Shown here: piece by piece, positions 33,868 through 46,385 of the stretch | Layout: each line of letters begins with the position of its first letter | Position numbering within the stretch: position 1 is the stretch's first letter | Assembly (NCBI GenBank): GCA_973895155.1 | Contig: OZ316897.1 | Coordinates: forward strand, 9,920,001-9,984,000 | DNA length: 64,000 bases | Direction: 5' to 3' | Source of the DNA: Marsupella aquatica | Taxonomy: Eukaryota > Marchantiophyta | Made by a program: the position numbers and the translations under genes | Notes under the pieces: model-generated | What the model was told of the DNA's origin: nothing | Database searches by the model: none | The model's input: the letters and a program-made list of their open reading frames with translations, nothing else

Positions 33868-33993
33868 CTTCATTCTCATTTCCTGGAGAAGCAAAAGTGG
33901 TTGGGGTAATGTGATATTTTTGTAAATGCCCTTCATTATCATTTCCTGGAGAAGCAAAAGTGGTTGGGGTATTTTGATACTTTTGTAAATGTC
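33868..33993. repeat. 63-bp tandem duplication
   Basis: Unit starting CTTCATTCTCATTTCCTGG at 33868 is repeated at 33931 (CTTCATTATCATTTCCTGG), both followed by AGAAGCAAAAGTGGTTGGGG. Non-coding. Confidence 0.85.
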
Positions 33994-34639
33994 GGAGATC
34001 AAAAGGGACGGGACTGAAAAAGCTGAGAATCAAAAGGAACTGAAATCTGCAGAGAGCTTGACATCGGAAATGAACCTCATTGGGCAGGAAAGTAAAGGGC
34101 AGGAAAGTAATGCCAATTGTTCATATACACACTACCACTCCAATGGGGGCGTCGCAAAGCTTTAAATTTGATGGACCTTTACGACATAAAACCGCCAAAA
34201 TTCATGATCCATAACTTTTTGCCATAAAAATTGGTCATATGTCATGCCATAAGTCACTGTAGAGGGCTACTGAGAAAGAATAGGAACTTTTACGTACAAT
34301 TTATTTATGGCCAAAAGACATTATCCGCAACTTTGAAGTTTTGAGACACACTCCCTATTGATTTCAAAAGTAGGAGTATATCTTGAATTGGCGGCTGCTA
34401 GAGGTGAGATTCCTAAAGGAGGCTGAGCAGGTGATGGGCTTGAAGGGTTATGGTTTTTGCTTTTGCCTAAAGAATGGTTATTTCCTCTCTCTCCACTCCA
34501 TGCACAGAAAGGAAAAGGAAGTGTTGTTTGTAACTCTTTGGAAATCAACCAAGCAAGAAAACACTAGTAAGAACACATTTTATCAGGCTCTATTTTACTT
34601 TTCCATTTCAATATTAAAGCATATTTCAAACTGCCAAAA

Positions 34640-36250
34640 TACAAAGGGTGCCTAACCAGGAGACATGATCCCTCAGGCAAAAGACCCAATCAAGGGTGGA
34701 CAACCAAAGGGCCAAAAAGCCAGGCTGAAGACCAACACAAGAACCACCTAGGACAGAAAAACCAAAACCTCAAAGCTTACCTATTGGCAAACTGAAGAGT
34801 CTGGTCGAGCTCCGGTGGTGAACTGCATAGGAGGCTCAAGTAGGTGAATCCTCCTAGAGGCCCTACCCCAGGCCCTACAACCAACCGCCTCACCCCTACA
34901 AAGGATGTTGAGCGCTTGTGCGCACTAAAGCACAACAAACACTCTCTATCTAAAGAAGGTTGTGATAACAGACACTGGGGGTGAGGCCCCCACTCAACAT
35001 AATGAACTGCGCAAGAATGTAGGAAATTGTCAACTGTCTGGTGTTACTCAGCACCCCAAACACCTCCACAATTAACAAACAAGTAGAATAGGTAATTAAT
35101 GCACAACATAAAACCTCCTCCTTAAGTTGAGCAGCCCTTGCAGCAGCGTGGCCCGGAATATGGGCAGCCGACACCACACTGGTCCCACTAGTAAGGTCAG
35201 GAACAACCACGTCCCCAAGGGCACAACTCTAGCATGAGAGAAGATCACATGAGCACGGCGTTGTTCAAGAACCCCATCCCAAGGGGAGGTAATGGGGTGG
35301 GGGGTAACACATGTTGCTGCTCCATCCAGACATGGTACCCACAGTCACGAGCAATTAATGGTCACCACCACATCCCATATGTCATCATGTGTTGCACTTT
35401 TCTCACTACCATGACCACATCTGGGATATCCAAGGACGCCCCAGAGACTCATGTGGGTTGGCATAGGAGGCACAGGTGATCGAGGAAGACCAAGCTAGAC
35501 TGAGGTGAAGATGAAAGAACTCATACAGAAATGGGCCCATAGTAGGTTAGCTGATAGCCAGCCCCCAAACCAGCACCTAAATCAGATAAAAGATGTGCCC
35601 GACCCAAGTCCAAAGGTACCTCAGAAATAATGCTAGAAAGGGTATGTTGGTCCATGTGATCAGAAATCACTTGTTGAACTCAAACCGGACTATGCAATAT
35701 AACCCCCTTGAAAGCAAGAACCGTGCTCTTTACAACCTCTAGCAATAAGCACCGGGCTTGATGAAGCTGGGCCTGAAACGGGAGAGCTCCGCGCACCACT
35801 CCCATGACCGAGTCAAAGAGGATATATAGGCCAAAGTTCCACAATTAATGAAACCTGAAGCCAACATAGAAGCCACCTGCACCCAATTACCAAGAAACAC
35901 CTAAGGAGCAGTGGCCACTACCAAAGCCACCCCCATACCACCTCCGGTGCAGGCTCCCTAGCTGCAAAAGAATCATTCTCTCCATCAAAGGCTGTCGTAC
36001 CGATGAGGTAACCAAAGGCTCACATCAGAGTGATTTTCAAATGACAAGAGCAAGAAGGAAACATTGCCCTAGGAGGGGCCGTCCGGAGAAGATAGAAACT
36101 AAGGGTGGCAAACAAAAAAGGTGACCAGAATCAAGAAGGCAAATAATCTGGACATCTCCCAAGGCTCCCAATTGGTCAATGTGTAAAGTGAAATCAGTTG
36201 ACAAAATGAGACTTGACGATCTCCATGGTTGTTTTTTTCTTCCAATCAAT
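34640..36250 (-). other. Possible decayed retroelement-like region
   Basis: GC-richer than its flanks. Starts with a block (AAAAGACCCAATCAAGGG) shared with 24047-24075. The - strand reads long coding-like stretches (e.g. GALPFQAQLHQARCLLLEV, VISDHMDQHTLSSIISEV) interrupted by stops. No reverse transcriptase, integrase or zinc-knuckle motif was seen, so the retroelement label is only a guess. Confidence 0.25.
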
Positions 36251-36732
36251 CCAACCAAATTTCATACAGGTCAACACCCCACATGAAAGTTTTGATGTCT
36301 TCTTGTGGTTAGTAAAAGTTGGCACAAAGGTTAGCAATGTTAATAAACTTTTCTCAAGAGAGATTCCAAATGGTAGAACACTTTTAACCCTCGTGATTGC
36401 CCACTTGGATTGCTATATTTGCGTCGTCATCAAAGATCTAGTGTTATATGTAAATATAAATGTATAAAATACTGTCTAGTTTCATGCTCTTCTTATGCTG
36501 CACACATCCCCAAGTAGTCATCCAGCTTGTCAATGTCATGCACAAAATATATTAAGTAATGCCCCATGCAACATACAGTATAGTATGGTACACTCCATGC
36601 TATACAGAATCATTCTACATCCTCATCTACAGTGCTGGATATTTTGCCTTGCGTACATCCCTCATTTGCCATGCCCCAAGGTTTGACTGAAATGGGGGCC
36701 ACATAAACAGTTTGTGTCGAGGACTATTGAAG

Positions 36733-36801
36733 ATATTTCCATAGTCCCCAAAGACGGTATGTTGGATGTGAAGTCTAAGTCTTTGGGGACTATGGAAATA
36801 T
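36733..36801. ncRNA. Perfect 23-bp hairpin, candidate small-RNA precursor or short inverted repeat
   Basis: Left arm 36733-36755 begins ATATTTCCATAGTCCCC; right arm 36779-36801 ends GGGGACTATGGAAATAT and is its exact reverse complement. The loop is 23 nt. Direct repeat GATGTGAAGT occurs in the loop and just after the right arm. No open frame of note. Confidence 0.4.
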
Positions 36802-38138
36802 GTGATGTGAAGTAAACTAAAGTAATACAATGATAAGACGATATTCTTTTACTGAAGAAATTCCTTTTGTACTCTGTTGCACATAGCACATTCAAACGCT
36901 TAGCTTTTATTCTTCTAATGAGGCAAGATAATTTTGAGACCAATAGAAATGCTTAACATCATTTTAGGGATTTTATAATACTACAATGAATTGCACTCTG
37001 TAAACTTTTACTTCCATGTTAGGGCCACGAGGGACAACACGGTGATAGCCTCTAAGGTATAATATAACCTTTAATTTTATTTGTAAAACAAAGTGCAAAC
37101 TCAAGGTCTTCTGCAGCAAGAGTTGAAATGAGTGTAGCATTATTTATAAGTTTGTTCCTGAGGCCTGTGGTCCGTTGGGGTCCATTTAGAGGTACTGATG
37201 ACAAGGGATAGGGAAACCAATGTTCATGTACCATAAGAATCATGACACAACTTTGGATTATCTTCCCTTCTCTTAATGGATGCCCTTCTTCTTCTTCTTC
37301 TTCTTCTTAATTAAACAAAAAGGGCCTGAAATTGTCATTCAAGGCCTTATGTTTGGACATGATGCAAGAGTAAGTAGGCAACATGGATACATGAATAGTT
37401 TTTTGTTTCCACCAGTACATCAATTTGTACTTTTGCTGTACTGCTTTTGCTGTCGAACTTTTGCTTTAGTACTTTTTGCTTTACTACTGCATATAATAAC
37501 GAATACCCATACCAGTCCAAAATTGTGTGCACTTCCTACACCACATTCTAAGGGTATTCGTCACGTGTGCTCAACTTACATATTTGGCATTAATGATAGG
37601 TTACATGCATGCAAGGGTGTTTTCCTGTATACGTACCTTAGTAGTAAAATAACATGAACAATTTGGCGACAGGCATGCCAAGGACTTTTTTTGCCCCTAG
37701 ATTACCATAGGACCCTAATAAGCCAACGAACAATTCCTCCTCCACTCCAAGATTCCTAGATATGGAGTGGCTCTTTGCACTTAGGACAAAAGGTAAAAGT
37801 GGAACCTGAGCCTAGATAGGTGGTAAGATACTGGGAGTGGCCTTATTGATTAAGTACAGGGCAGAAAATGATGGAGTCTGGTTTTGGTCCAGAGGATCTT
37901 TTGTGCCCAACAGGAGGAGTGAATTTCGGACCATTCCACTATTGTGTGCAGTGTGCTCACGATTTCGAGTCTTTGGAGGTTTTTAGAGTTGAGGAGTGAG
38001 TTACAGTGTTTTCCGTGTTTTGTATATGCTGGCCAAGACGTTTCTAGCTTCGTATAAGAATCTTGGATTTGCTGTCTTGGACAGTATTTTTAGCGGGACG
38101 ACGAGAGAATACGAGAGAAATGTTTTAGGCTAGACCTC
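36802..38138. other. Gene-free stretch with a CTT microsatellite
   Basis: A run of CTT triplets lies at about 37287-37309. Otherwise nothing recognised. Confidence 0.5.
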
Positions 38139-38145
38139 AGACGTT

Positions 38146-38825
38146 GACATTGTTGGGTTGGTCACTCCTCGAGTTGCCAAACGGTCTCTTTAGAGCTGTC
38201 TGGACGCCACAGACATTGTTGGGTTGCTCCTCTATTCCAGTGGTTGCCAGAGTCCCATCACGCTGTTTGGAGGCCACAGACATTGTTGGGTTGCTCCTCT
38301 ATTCCAATAGTGGCCAGAGTCTCATCACGCTGTTTGGAGGCCACAGACATTGTTGGGTTGTTCCTCCATTCCAGTAGTTGCCAGATTGTCTCATCAGGTT
38401 GTTTGGAGGCCACAGACATTGTTGGCTCGTTTTTCTATTCCAGTAGTTGCTAGACAGTCTCATCAGGTTGTTTGGAGGCCACAGACATTGTTAGCTCGTT
38501 TTTCCAGTAGTTGTCTTAGAGTCTCATCAGGTTGTTTGGAGGCCACAGACTTTGTTGGGTTGTTCCTCTATTCGAGTTGTTGCCAGACCGTCTTATCTGG
38601 CTGTTTGGAGGCCACAGACATTGTTGGGTTGTATTTCTATTCCAATTGTTGCTAGACAGTCTCTCTTATCAGGCTGTTTGGAGACCACAGACTTAGTTGG
38701 GTTTTTCCTCTATTTCAATTGTTGCAAGACAGTCTCTCTCGTATGGCGTTTGGAGACCATAGACATTGTGGGGTTGTTTACTCATTCAGTTGCCTTACAA
38801 TCTGTCATCAGGCTGTTTGATGTAG
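38146..38825. repeat. About 68-bp minisatellite, around ten units
   Basis: Units contain TTTGGAGGCCACAGACATTG, then TTGGGTTGTTCCTCTATTCC, then TTGCCAGAsTGTCTCATCAG, starting near 38146, 38214, 38280, 38348, 38416 and onwards with variation. Unit lengths are not multiples of three, so the open frames across it (LEATDIVGLFLYSSSC) drift between frames and are not a protein. It ends about 310 bp before the cyclophilin start codon, possibly in its promoter or 5' UTR. Confidence 0.88.
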
Positions 38826-39136
38826 TGGTTCGTCCCATTGTTCGCCTTCCTTTGTTGGTTGGGTCTCTTCGCCATTCGGACCTTGTTTCGTGATTTTGGT
38901 GCTGTTGTACTTTTCGCAGTGGTTTTATTCTAGTTTTGAAAGTTGTGGAAAGACTGGAGACACATTGCATCATCGCAGTGAAGCGTTTAAGTTTTGGTCG
39001 GAGAGCAGAGGAGAGGAATTTGGAAAGCGGTTCACGGTGGAGGAACTCGCGGAGCTAGTTGCAGTGGCAGTCATCGCTTGTGTACTACTGCCGCTGCTAC
39101 TCGTGGGGATTGGCCGGAGCATGTGGGAAAGTTTCA

Positions 39137-41109
39137 ATGGTGGCAGCCACGATGACAGACGTCGTAGCGCCGCAAGTGATCCTGGATACTACGATGGGCG
39201 AGATCGTGGTTGAGGTGGGCTCATCACCGTTCGTCTCTACTTTATTGGTTCTTCGTCATTTTCCCTGCTCATTTTCCCTGACGTTCTTGGCGTCACTCGA
39301 AGGTTATGCTTACCGAGGAGATTCCGGGCCAATGTGAATGTCTAGAATCTTTCCGGAACAGTATTCGAATGTTCGTTTCCTTTTCTTTCTGTCTCTATTT
39401 GTCGAGCGTCAGGAGAATGATTCGTTCCACTACTCTCTTACCAAGCATAAGCTGAACCCTAGACTTCTCCTTTACGGATTGAATCAGGTCTTTGTACACA
39501 TTCTCCTGGTGTTCCCACGGATGAGTCTCGTTTTTGTCATGTCGTCCCGGTCTTTAGAAGGGAAATGCGGTTTCCTGACTATCCTACTCTTTGGACAGAA
39601 TGGGCTGATTTAGGTGTTCCTTAGTGTTCCATTTTCTTGTGGCCGTAAAGTATTGAACTAGATTACGGTCGTTTTCGGCTGTTTGGCGTTATATTGGATT
39701 GTTTCAAGTTCCCTTTTCGCTCATGTAGATCGCTCTCCACATTTAGGTTTAGAGTTCGTTCGAGGTGATACTGTGACTAGGATACTCAGTTCAATCAGCT
39801 TCTACTCCTCTTGCAGCTCTACATCAAGCATGCTCCCAAAGCATGTAGAAATTTTATCGAGCTTTCTAGACGAGGTTACTACGAGGACGTCAGATTCCAT
39901 CGTGTCATCAAGGTATTGCAACCTTGGCTTCATTTGACTTACCCTTCTGCTAAACTATTGCAGGAGGTCCATAACTCGCTTCACCGCGTCACACGCTCCG
40001 CGTCTCTTGTTCTTCTATCATGTGGTCCGTCGAGAAACAATTTACTCCCTGTTTTGCAGATTTAATGTTGATCATGTCCATGCAATTTGAGTTCCTACAA
40101 AGGTTATGATGGATGTCCAGACTAAAGTTGATCATTGCATGTTTCCTACAGAACTTCATGGTTCAAAGCGGGGATCCAACAAATACCGGAAGGGGGGGTG
40201 AATCCATCTACGGGTACGCTAAGGACGTTCGAAGTTTCATCTTGTCAAAACCGAGTTTTAGCTCTTGAAAATTTCTTTAGGCTGTGCTTGTCAAGCATTT
40301 TAGTGCAGATCTAAAAATGTGATCAAGATGTAACTCTCTGGATGTAAGTAAGAATTTGGTTTTACATGTGGATGCATTCACACAGAGTTGGGCTCCTCAT
40401 TTGTTATTTCGCTTGCAGGGCTAAGTTTGATGATGAGCTACATCGAGAGCTCAAACACACCGGTGCAGGAATTCTGTCGATGGCAAACTCGGGGCCTAAT
40501 ACAAATGGCAGCCAGTTCTTCTTAACACTTGCACCGGCACCGTGGCTTGATGGTATTATGTCTTTTGCCAAGTTTTCTACTCTTTCATATTGTTCGTCTT
40601 CTTGTCCTATCTTTTCAGAATCAGGCTGACTCACTTTTTTTGGTTCTAGCGTCAGTTAGTTGAGATCAAACCGTGCAAAACTTACTGAACCAATATAAGG
40701 TTGCGTTTGATTCTGCCTGCCCTCAATTTTTTGGTTATTGTTGGGACACATGCAGCCAAGCATACGATATTTGGCCGTGTCTGTAAAGGGATGGACGTAT
40801 TGAAGCGCTTGGGGAATGTCCAAACGGACAAGCATGACAGGTCAGATTTCTGTTGAATTTCTCTAGTACTTGTAGCCTTGAATTTGCTAGAATTTGGAAA
40901 TGTGGAAAATATCTCTAGTCATCTTCTGGCAACCAAATACTCATCACTAATTTCTTCCTATGTAGTCCACCTTGTACTTCTAATTTGCAACCATTAGAGC
41001 TCAGAAGAAAGTGATCACTTCTAACACAATTCCATTCTTGTGTGGAGTCCTTGTTTGCAGGCCAATTCATGATGTCAAGATTATTCGAGCATATGTTCAG
41101 GATAGCTGA
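39137..41109 (+). CDS. PPIL1: Peptidyl-prolyl cis-trans isomerase, PPIL1/CYP18-2 type cyclophilin
   Basis: Six exons: 39137-39214, 39817-39912, 40152-40213, 40419-40552, 40756-40840 and 41061-41109 (stop TGA), total 504 bp, 167 residues. A second Met at 39152 is an equally good start. Sequence order: [21 protein letters not shown], then [93 protein letters not shown], and [15 protein letters not shown]. The FHR, QFF and Trp-bearing segments form the PPIase active site. PPIL1-type cyclophilins act in the nucleus within the activated spliceosome. All junctions fit GT-AG and phase. A Ser replaces Gly in the usual Q-G-G-D, and Ala replaces Gly in LDGKH. Confidence 0.93.
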
Positions 41110-42749
41110 TCAGATTGGGGTGTTTCTTAGCAGCCCCCCTGCATCTGTTCTCCCAATATCGAATTTGTGAAATTTATTTTGCCACCTCTGGATACACTTC
41201 ACACAAATTTCAATACGGCCAAATTAGTAACGTGCGTCCAGTGCATGACCTCTCGGAAAAGTGTTCATCGTCTGGACGTGCTGTAGAATTTTTGCCGTAG
41301 CTTGTGTATAAATGAAAGGTTAGGAATTTTGATAGTATGTAGTGGAGACAACTTTGTTGTATATCCGTTACTTCACACCCTTTTGCCTTACCAAAGCTTG
41401 GTGTGACATACTGCAAATAGCCCGTTACTCATGTAGTTGGAAAGACTGTTCCCAAAGCAGTCTGCGATCAATCGTTGTCTATTGTATTAGTGAAGAATGT
41501 TAAACTGTACTCACTGCAGAACTTAGTTTAGGCTCGTTTCACATGCAATTCTCCCCACCTGCCCTTGTTCATATCTTTCGGGGTTCAAAGCCCTTTCCCA
41601 TTTTCCAGTGTTCTTTACTCCCGAGTAGCTTTTCACCAAGACGCCTAACAATATGCTCTTTCCAAGCATATTAGTACGGTTTTCTTAAGTGTAGTTTTGT
41701 TGTAGTTGGATCAGGTGGAAGCAATTGCATCTCACAAGCATGTACACAGGAATTCAAAATTGATGGATAAACAGGTGTCTCAATTCTGGGATTTCGTGGG
41801 CAGTGTTCTCATGTCGGAATGATCTGGTTGTAATCTTGTATTTGATTCTGGGAATTTTTCATGTGTCATCATGGGAATTTATTAAGAGTTTTTGGCCAAG
41901 CCTGTTGTCCAAGTATAGTGGTGTATAACAACTTAGGCCATGACCCTGAGATTAAGTGTTTCTTTATTGATTGGATAGGGTCCACTAATCTTTCTGTGTC
42001 TGAAAAGGTTATTAGTCAACCTTAATCAATTAGTGATTCACCCTATATCTGCTCATCTGAACCTTGGTTAGAGCTGTATGAAATGCCCACATTTGGTAAA
42101 CTCTACTGTTCACATTTAGGCATTTGTGCTAAAATTTAAAGCAGATAGGAGATGGAACTGATTTCACAATGATCAAAATTTTGGAATCTTCTTTTACGTG
42201 TGGCTAATTGTCAATATCTAGCCCAATCGACAACGATGTTTCAAAAAGAAATCAAACCGACCAGCGTGATACTAACTGGAATGCAGATTTTGAAAGTAAA
42301 ATAATTGAAAATATGATTCAATACTCTAAATAATAGTTTTCTCTGCCCCACAGAAATCTAAGATAGAATTTTGCAGTCACACTCCTTGACTAGTTCCATG
42401 GAGAGAACTATTATGATTAGGACAACACTAGCTAGGACGCGAATCTGGATGGAAGTTGCATCGAGTCAAGACGTAGCTCAGGCAATTGATAACAATGCTC
42501 CAAACTCTCAAAGATGAGTCTCGTCCTAAGACGATGACGGCCAACGTCTCTCCCTCCCCTTGCAAATTTGCATCGCAGATTTGTGCATTGCCGCCGGATC
42601 ACAGCAACTCTTTGTGGCTTTGCTCAGTTGGTGGACTGCACGACGACCTACGTGGATTTCACGAACTTAGACTAGTTCGTGGATTTGAGATTGGAATCCT
42701 AAAATTCATCGGTCCACGGGTGTATCGTCAGGACGGTTGGTCTCTCAGA
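41110..42749. other. Intergenic between convergent cyclophilin and phytocyanin genes
   Basis: Presumably holds the 3' UTRs of both genes. No further gene recognised. Confidence 0.6.
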
Positions 42750-44013
42750 TTACAGGAAGGAAGAAGCCGCCGAGAGCACGACTGTAGCAGCAGCAGCTAC
42801 GGTTCCAAAATTAATCACGCCGGAAAATCGAGGGGCTGCAGCAGAATTTGGGTCAGGAGGTGCGGCGGGACTGCTGAGGGGACTGCCGCTGGCGAGAACT
42901 GTGATCTTGAGCTTCATTCCTCTCTCGCAGTGATTGGGGACGGAGCAAATGTAGAACTTGGTGCCGGGAGTCTTGAGGTGGATATTTGTGAGGCCATCGG
43001 TAAAGTTCGCTTTCGTGGCAAGAGTTTTATTGCACGAGTCCACGGGCATCGGCTGTACATTGTGAGATACGTTGGCATAAACAAATTCTGAAAAGCAACG
43101 AGGTCATACAACTTCTTGTGAGAACTTGCATGGATGGTCATCAGTCAGCATCTACAAGCCAATTTATTGCCCTTGCCTGTCGTCAAAGCCTGGCCCCTTG
43201 CTCACGGAACTGTATTGATGCAGGCCTTCAAATTGTACAGGACGTGAATATGTACTAACAATTGAAGCTAGTCAGATCATATATGACAGGCTTTGTGACG
43301 GTCTGTGAGAGAAAAGGAACACGGAAACAAAAAAATCGTGTAATTGCGCAATTAATGGCGAGTATGGCAATGCAAGTACAATGCTGAATTCTAATCGTGA
43401 TCATTGAGTTCGTGTAAGGGAGTGAGTGGAAGTACTTCACTAAGCAAGAGGGTGTATATGCCACCTCAATATTGTAGATTCTGGTCATAATCGAGAGATC
43501 GAATATGTTCCAGAGATAATGATCAAATGAGAACTCTAGGATCATGTATCTGGGATGGGAATGCGTCTATACACGATAAGATTGCATTTTCCTAATTGGT
43601 TGCGTTGAGTAAAACTTTTGGCAATCAAAAAGCATGTACATGAGTACATTTTATTCCTCCAAACATGAATCTCGTAGAATGATGCTGAGCCGGGATGCTG
43701 GGCAGAATTGAAAGGTCCCTAGAGAACAGACTGATCGAAGAGAATTAAAGCAACTTGTATAGAAGTACGTCAGAGAAGAGAACTTACGGAGGACGTCTCC
43801 GACTTGGAAAGTGTACTGAGCTGCCCATGTCTTCGTATAAAAGTCAGGAGCATTAGGTATTACCCATTTCGTATCGCCACCCACAACATAAGTCGCTGCT
43901 CTTGCTCCTGTGCAACCCAGCAGCATCACTACTGCCACCGTCCCCAACAACACCAACATTGCACTGCTCCTTCCCTGGCCCATACCTGCTTCCATGACGA
44001 TCGAAGATATCAC
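42750..44013 (-). CDS. Phytocyanin (plastocyanin-like blue copper protein), secreted, probably GPI-anchored
   Basis: Two exons on the - strand: 43788-44013 and 42750-43087, split by a 700-bp intron with a GTAAGT donor and TTTTCAG acceptor. Together 187 residues. The N-terminus is a signal peptide ([17 protein letters not shown], then ARA). The cupredoxin domain follows: [36 protein letters not shown]. Type-1 copper ligands are visible as His in VSHNVQ, Cys in [10 protein letters not shown], His in the same segment and Met in ERGMKL, so it is a Met-ligand member (plantacyanin or uclacyanin-like). The C-terminus is Pro/Ala/Ser-rich ([14 protein letters not shown]) and ends in a hydrophobic run, typical of a GPI signal. 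Electron-transfer role is presumed. Alternative start: the Met seven codons later. Confidence 0.92.
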
Positions 44014-44130
44014 TCTTGTACGTGCCTCTCTCTAGCTTGATGGAGCCTCAGTCTCGGATCTCTGGATCACTCAATTCGTTGCAAAGAAAGATTGTGTCAA
44101 TTGACTGTAAAGACCGCGTTGGGAGCGCAG

Positions 44131-44137
44131 CTTATAG
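44131..44137 (-). promoter_or_regulatory. Candidate TATA box of the phytocyanin gene
   Basis: CTATAAG on the - strand about 120 bp upstream of the start codon; spacing fits a short 5' UTR. Prediction only. Confidence 0.25.
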
Positions 44138-44139
44138 CG

Positions 44140-46233
44140 ACTCAGATCAAACGAGCTGCTGAGTATGTCCAATTGACATCTACTCAGTCAATCCTCTCAA
44201 GTTGATTGATTGCGCTGGAGAGAGCGAATGATTGAGGTGTCGAGCTGATCGATAAGCCGTTCAAACAATCACTGTCATCCCATCGAATTAATCGATCAAT
44301 CGACTGCTTCCTGAACTAAGCCGATTGATCAGAGGGACGAAGCGAGTGATATATTCCTTGATCGAGGCAGCAGTCGACTTACCGGATTGAATGGTACAAT
44401 GACGACAAGCTGTGGCCGATTTCGAGGTGGACTGTAGTCAATCGAAGGTAGCGAAACGGAAGCTTGAGCTAGAGATTTGTAACTTTGTGTATTAGTAGTT
44501 CGATCCGCCTGCCGATTGACTCGTGGCATACGGATCAATGTACGTTTTCAGTGTATTGTAAGAGTACTGTATTGGAAGAGTACTGAAAGTACTCCATTGA
44601 TTGTTCAATTTGGACGGTCTAACTATTTTGTTCATTTGGTCACATTTGCACTGACTTCTTTGTTTTGGTCTCGGATTTGGTCACTGACTTCTTTGGAGTA
44701 CTTCATTGGGCTACTTCCTCAATTGTTTGTTCGTTATGTTTACAGTATGAAGCACTCCCTCTAAAACTGGGAGGCGGGGAGAAGTGTCCAACAAAGCCCT
44801 CCCTTTTACATATTTCACTCACTTTTCTCCTCTATTGTGCCAGTTTGCTAGCCTTGACTACCCCTTCCTTGAAGGGAAAGAGAATGATAAGGACAAAAAA
44901 GTACATTGCACTGGCTGTTTCAATTTCCTGAGGTCAATTCAGCTGACAATTTGAGCTAAAACCTTGGTGGAGGTGATCAAAGCAAACTACGGTAAGAGAA
45001 GTTGCTCAAGTTAGGGTCATTGCAAGTCTTGTTTGACATGTCCTGACCTCTCTTTATCTTTCCAAGTTTCTTTATAACAGTAGATTAAATGATCCAGCTG
45101 CAGATGAAGTATACAAGACAAATGAATGGTGAGTTAGTGATTAGGCAGTCTCAAACAGTTCACTTTCTCTAATGTCGTCAAGTCCCAACTAACAAGTTAG
45201 CACAAACTAAAACTCAAAAGAGCAAATCGAATTCATACTACTCAGAAGGAAACTTGCATCAAATTCCCAGTTGAAACAATGGACCCATCTTTGGAATCGA
45301 TCGAAATCGTAGGAAATGCAATCTTGAAACCATCTTTAGAAGAATTAGATTCTGGGGTCGAGCAGCTCCCCAACTAAGTTTACTTTGATGACCATGGTTG
45401 ATGATCTTTGGTGTAATTCTGGATTCATGAGGGTATCTATTGAAACTTTCATTCGATACTAAAAGCATCTGCGTAGAGTGATACAGTAAACCTGAGTGCA
45501 CTACTAACAAATAAAAGTCTGTCCAACTATTTAGCAATGACCCTGATCAGCTAGGAACAATTGTATCACATGAAAATCAATTGAAATGACAAAGCCCTGG
45601 AAACACTCAAGTACATGCTCGCATTCAGACGCTTTAGAAATTGTGAATAGTCCCTTGTCCTATCATTCACACTGCCTTTTCCACATTGTTGATGATAATT
45701 CGTTCCCATACTTTTGTACTACACGGCTTTTGTGATATACGAGGACATCTGTGGCTTGCTGAGTCTTTAACCTTGGAAGACCTCTTGTTCTATACATGTT
45801 CTATATATATGTACCAGCTTTTCCTGTCCTCTCAAGTCATCGAAATCTACACCAAGGCAACCGGAAATTGGGGTGTGCAGCTCCACTTTTTGGTGCAAAT
45901 TACAGCAAATTACCATTTATGCCACCTTAGCGCTGACTTTGAGATATTGACATAACGATGTGGTTCAAACACTGAATGCAGATTGAACAATACAAATTAA
46001 GACAAAAATCTCGGAGTCGGCCTGAAGTACCATTCTGTCGGTGCCATTCATCGCCATTGCCGTCCAAAGATGACTGCCTTCTCTGCAGACGAGTTAAGAT
46101 TGGCTCACCAAGTCAAGTCTCCCAGGAAAACTCGGAGAAACAGGTACCAATGGTACTCTGAGGTGAACGATCGAGGTAATGTAGAGGTCAATGGTAACGA
46201 AGGGTAGCAACGAAGCGAGTGCGGTACTAAATT
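44140..46233. other. Gene-free stretch
   Basis: Several ATTGATCGAT-like motifs near 44200-44350 close to the phytocyanin promoter. No gene or RNA recognised. Confidence 0.4.
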
Positions 46234-46385
46234 ACTGTTTGGATGGCTGTCAGTATTAGCTTGGACTTGGGTAATGCGGTGAGAGCTAGGGTGGCACCGA
46301 GGGCTGACTACTGTTTGGATGGCTGTCAGTGTTAGCTTGGACTTGGGTAATGCGGAGAGAGCTAGGGCGGCACCGAAGGCTGACT
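46234..46385. repeat. 76-bp tandem duplication
   Basis: ACTGTTTGGATGGCTGTCAG begins at 46234 and again at 46310, each followed by TTAGCTTGGACTTGGGTAATG. The copies differ at a few bases. Confidence 0.88.

Noticed and set aside
34640-36250. LINE or other retrotransposon open frame
   Set aside because: Coding-like stretches exist on the - strand, but no reverse transcriptase, endonuclease or zinc-knuckle motif; kept only as a weak region note.
38144-38893. Several overlapping open frames encoding repeats such as LEATDIVGLFLYSSSC
   Set aside because: They are the minisatellite read in three frames; unit length is not a multiple of three, so no frame runs through.
42486-43091. 201-codon open frame on the + strand
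   Set aside because: It is antisense to the second exon of the phytocyanin gene, whose copper ligands and splice sites decide the coding strand.
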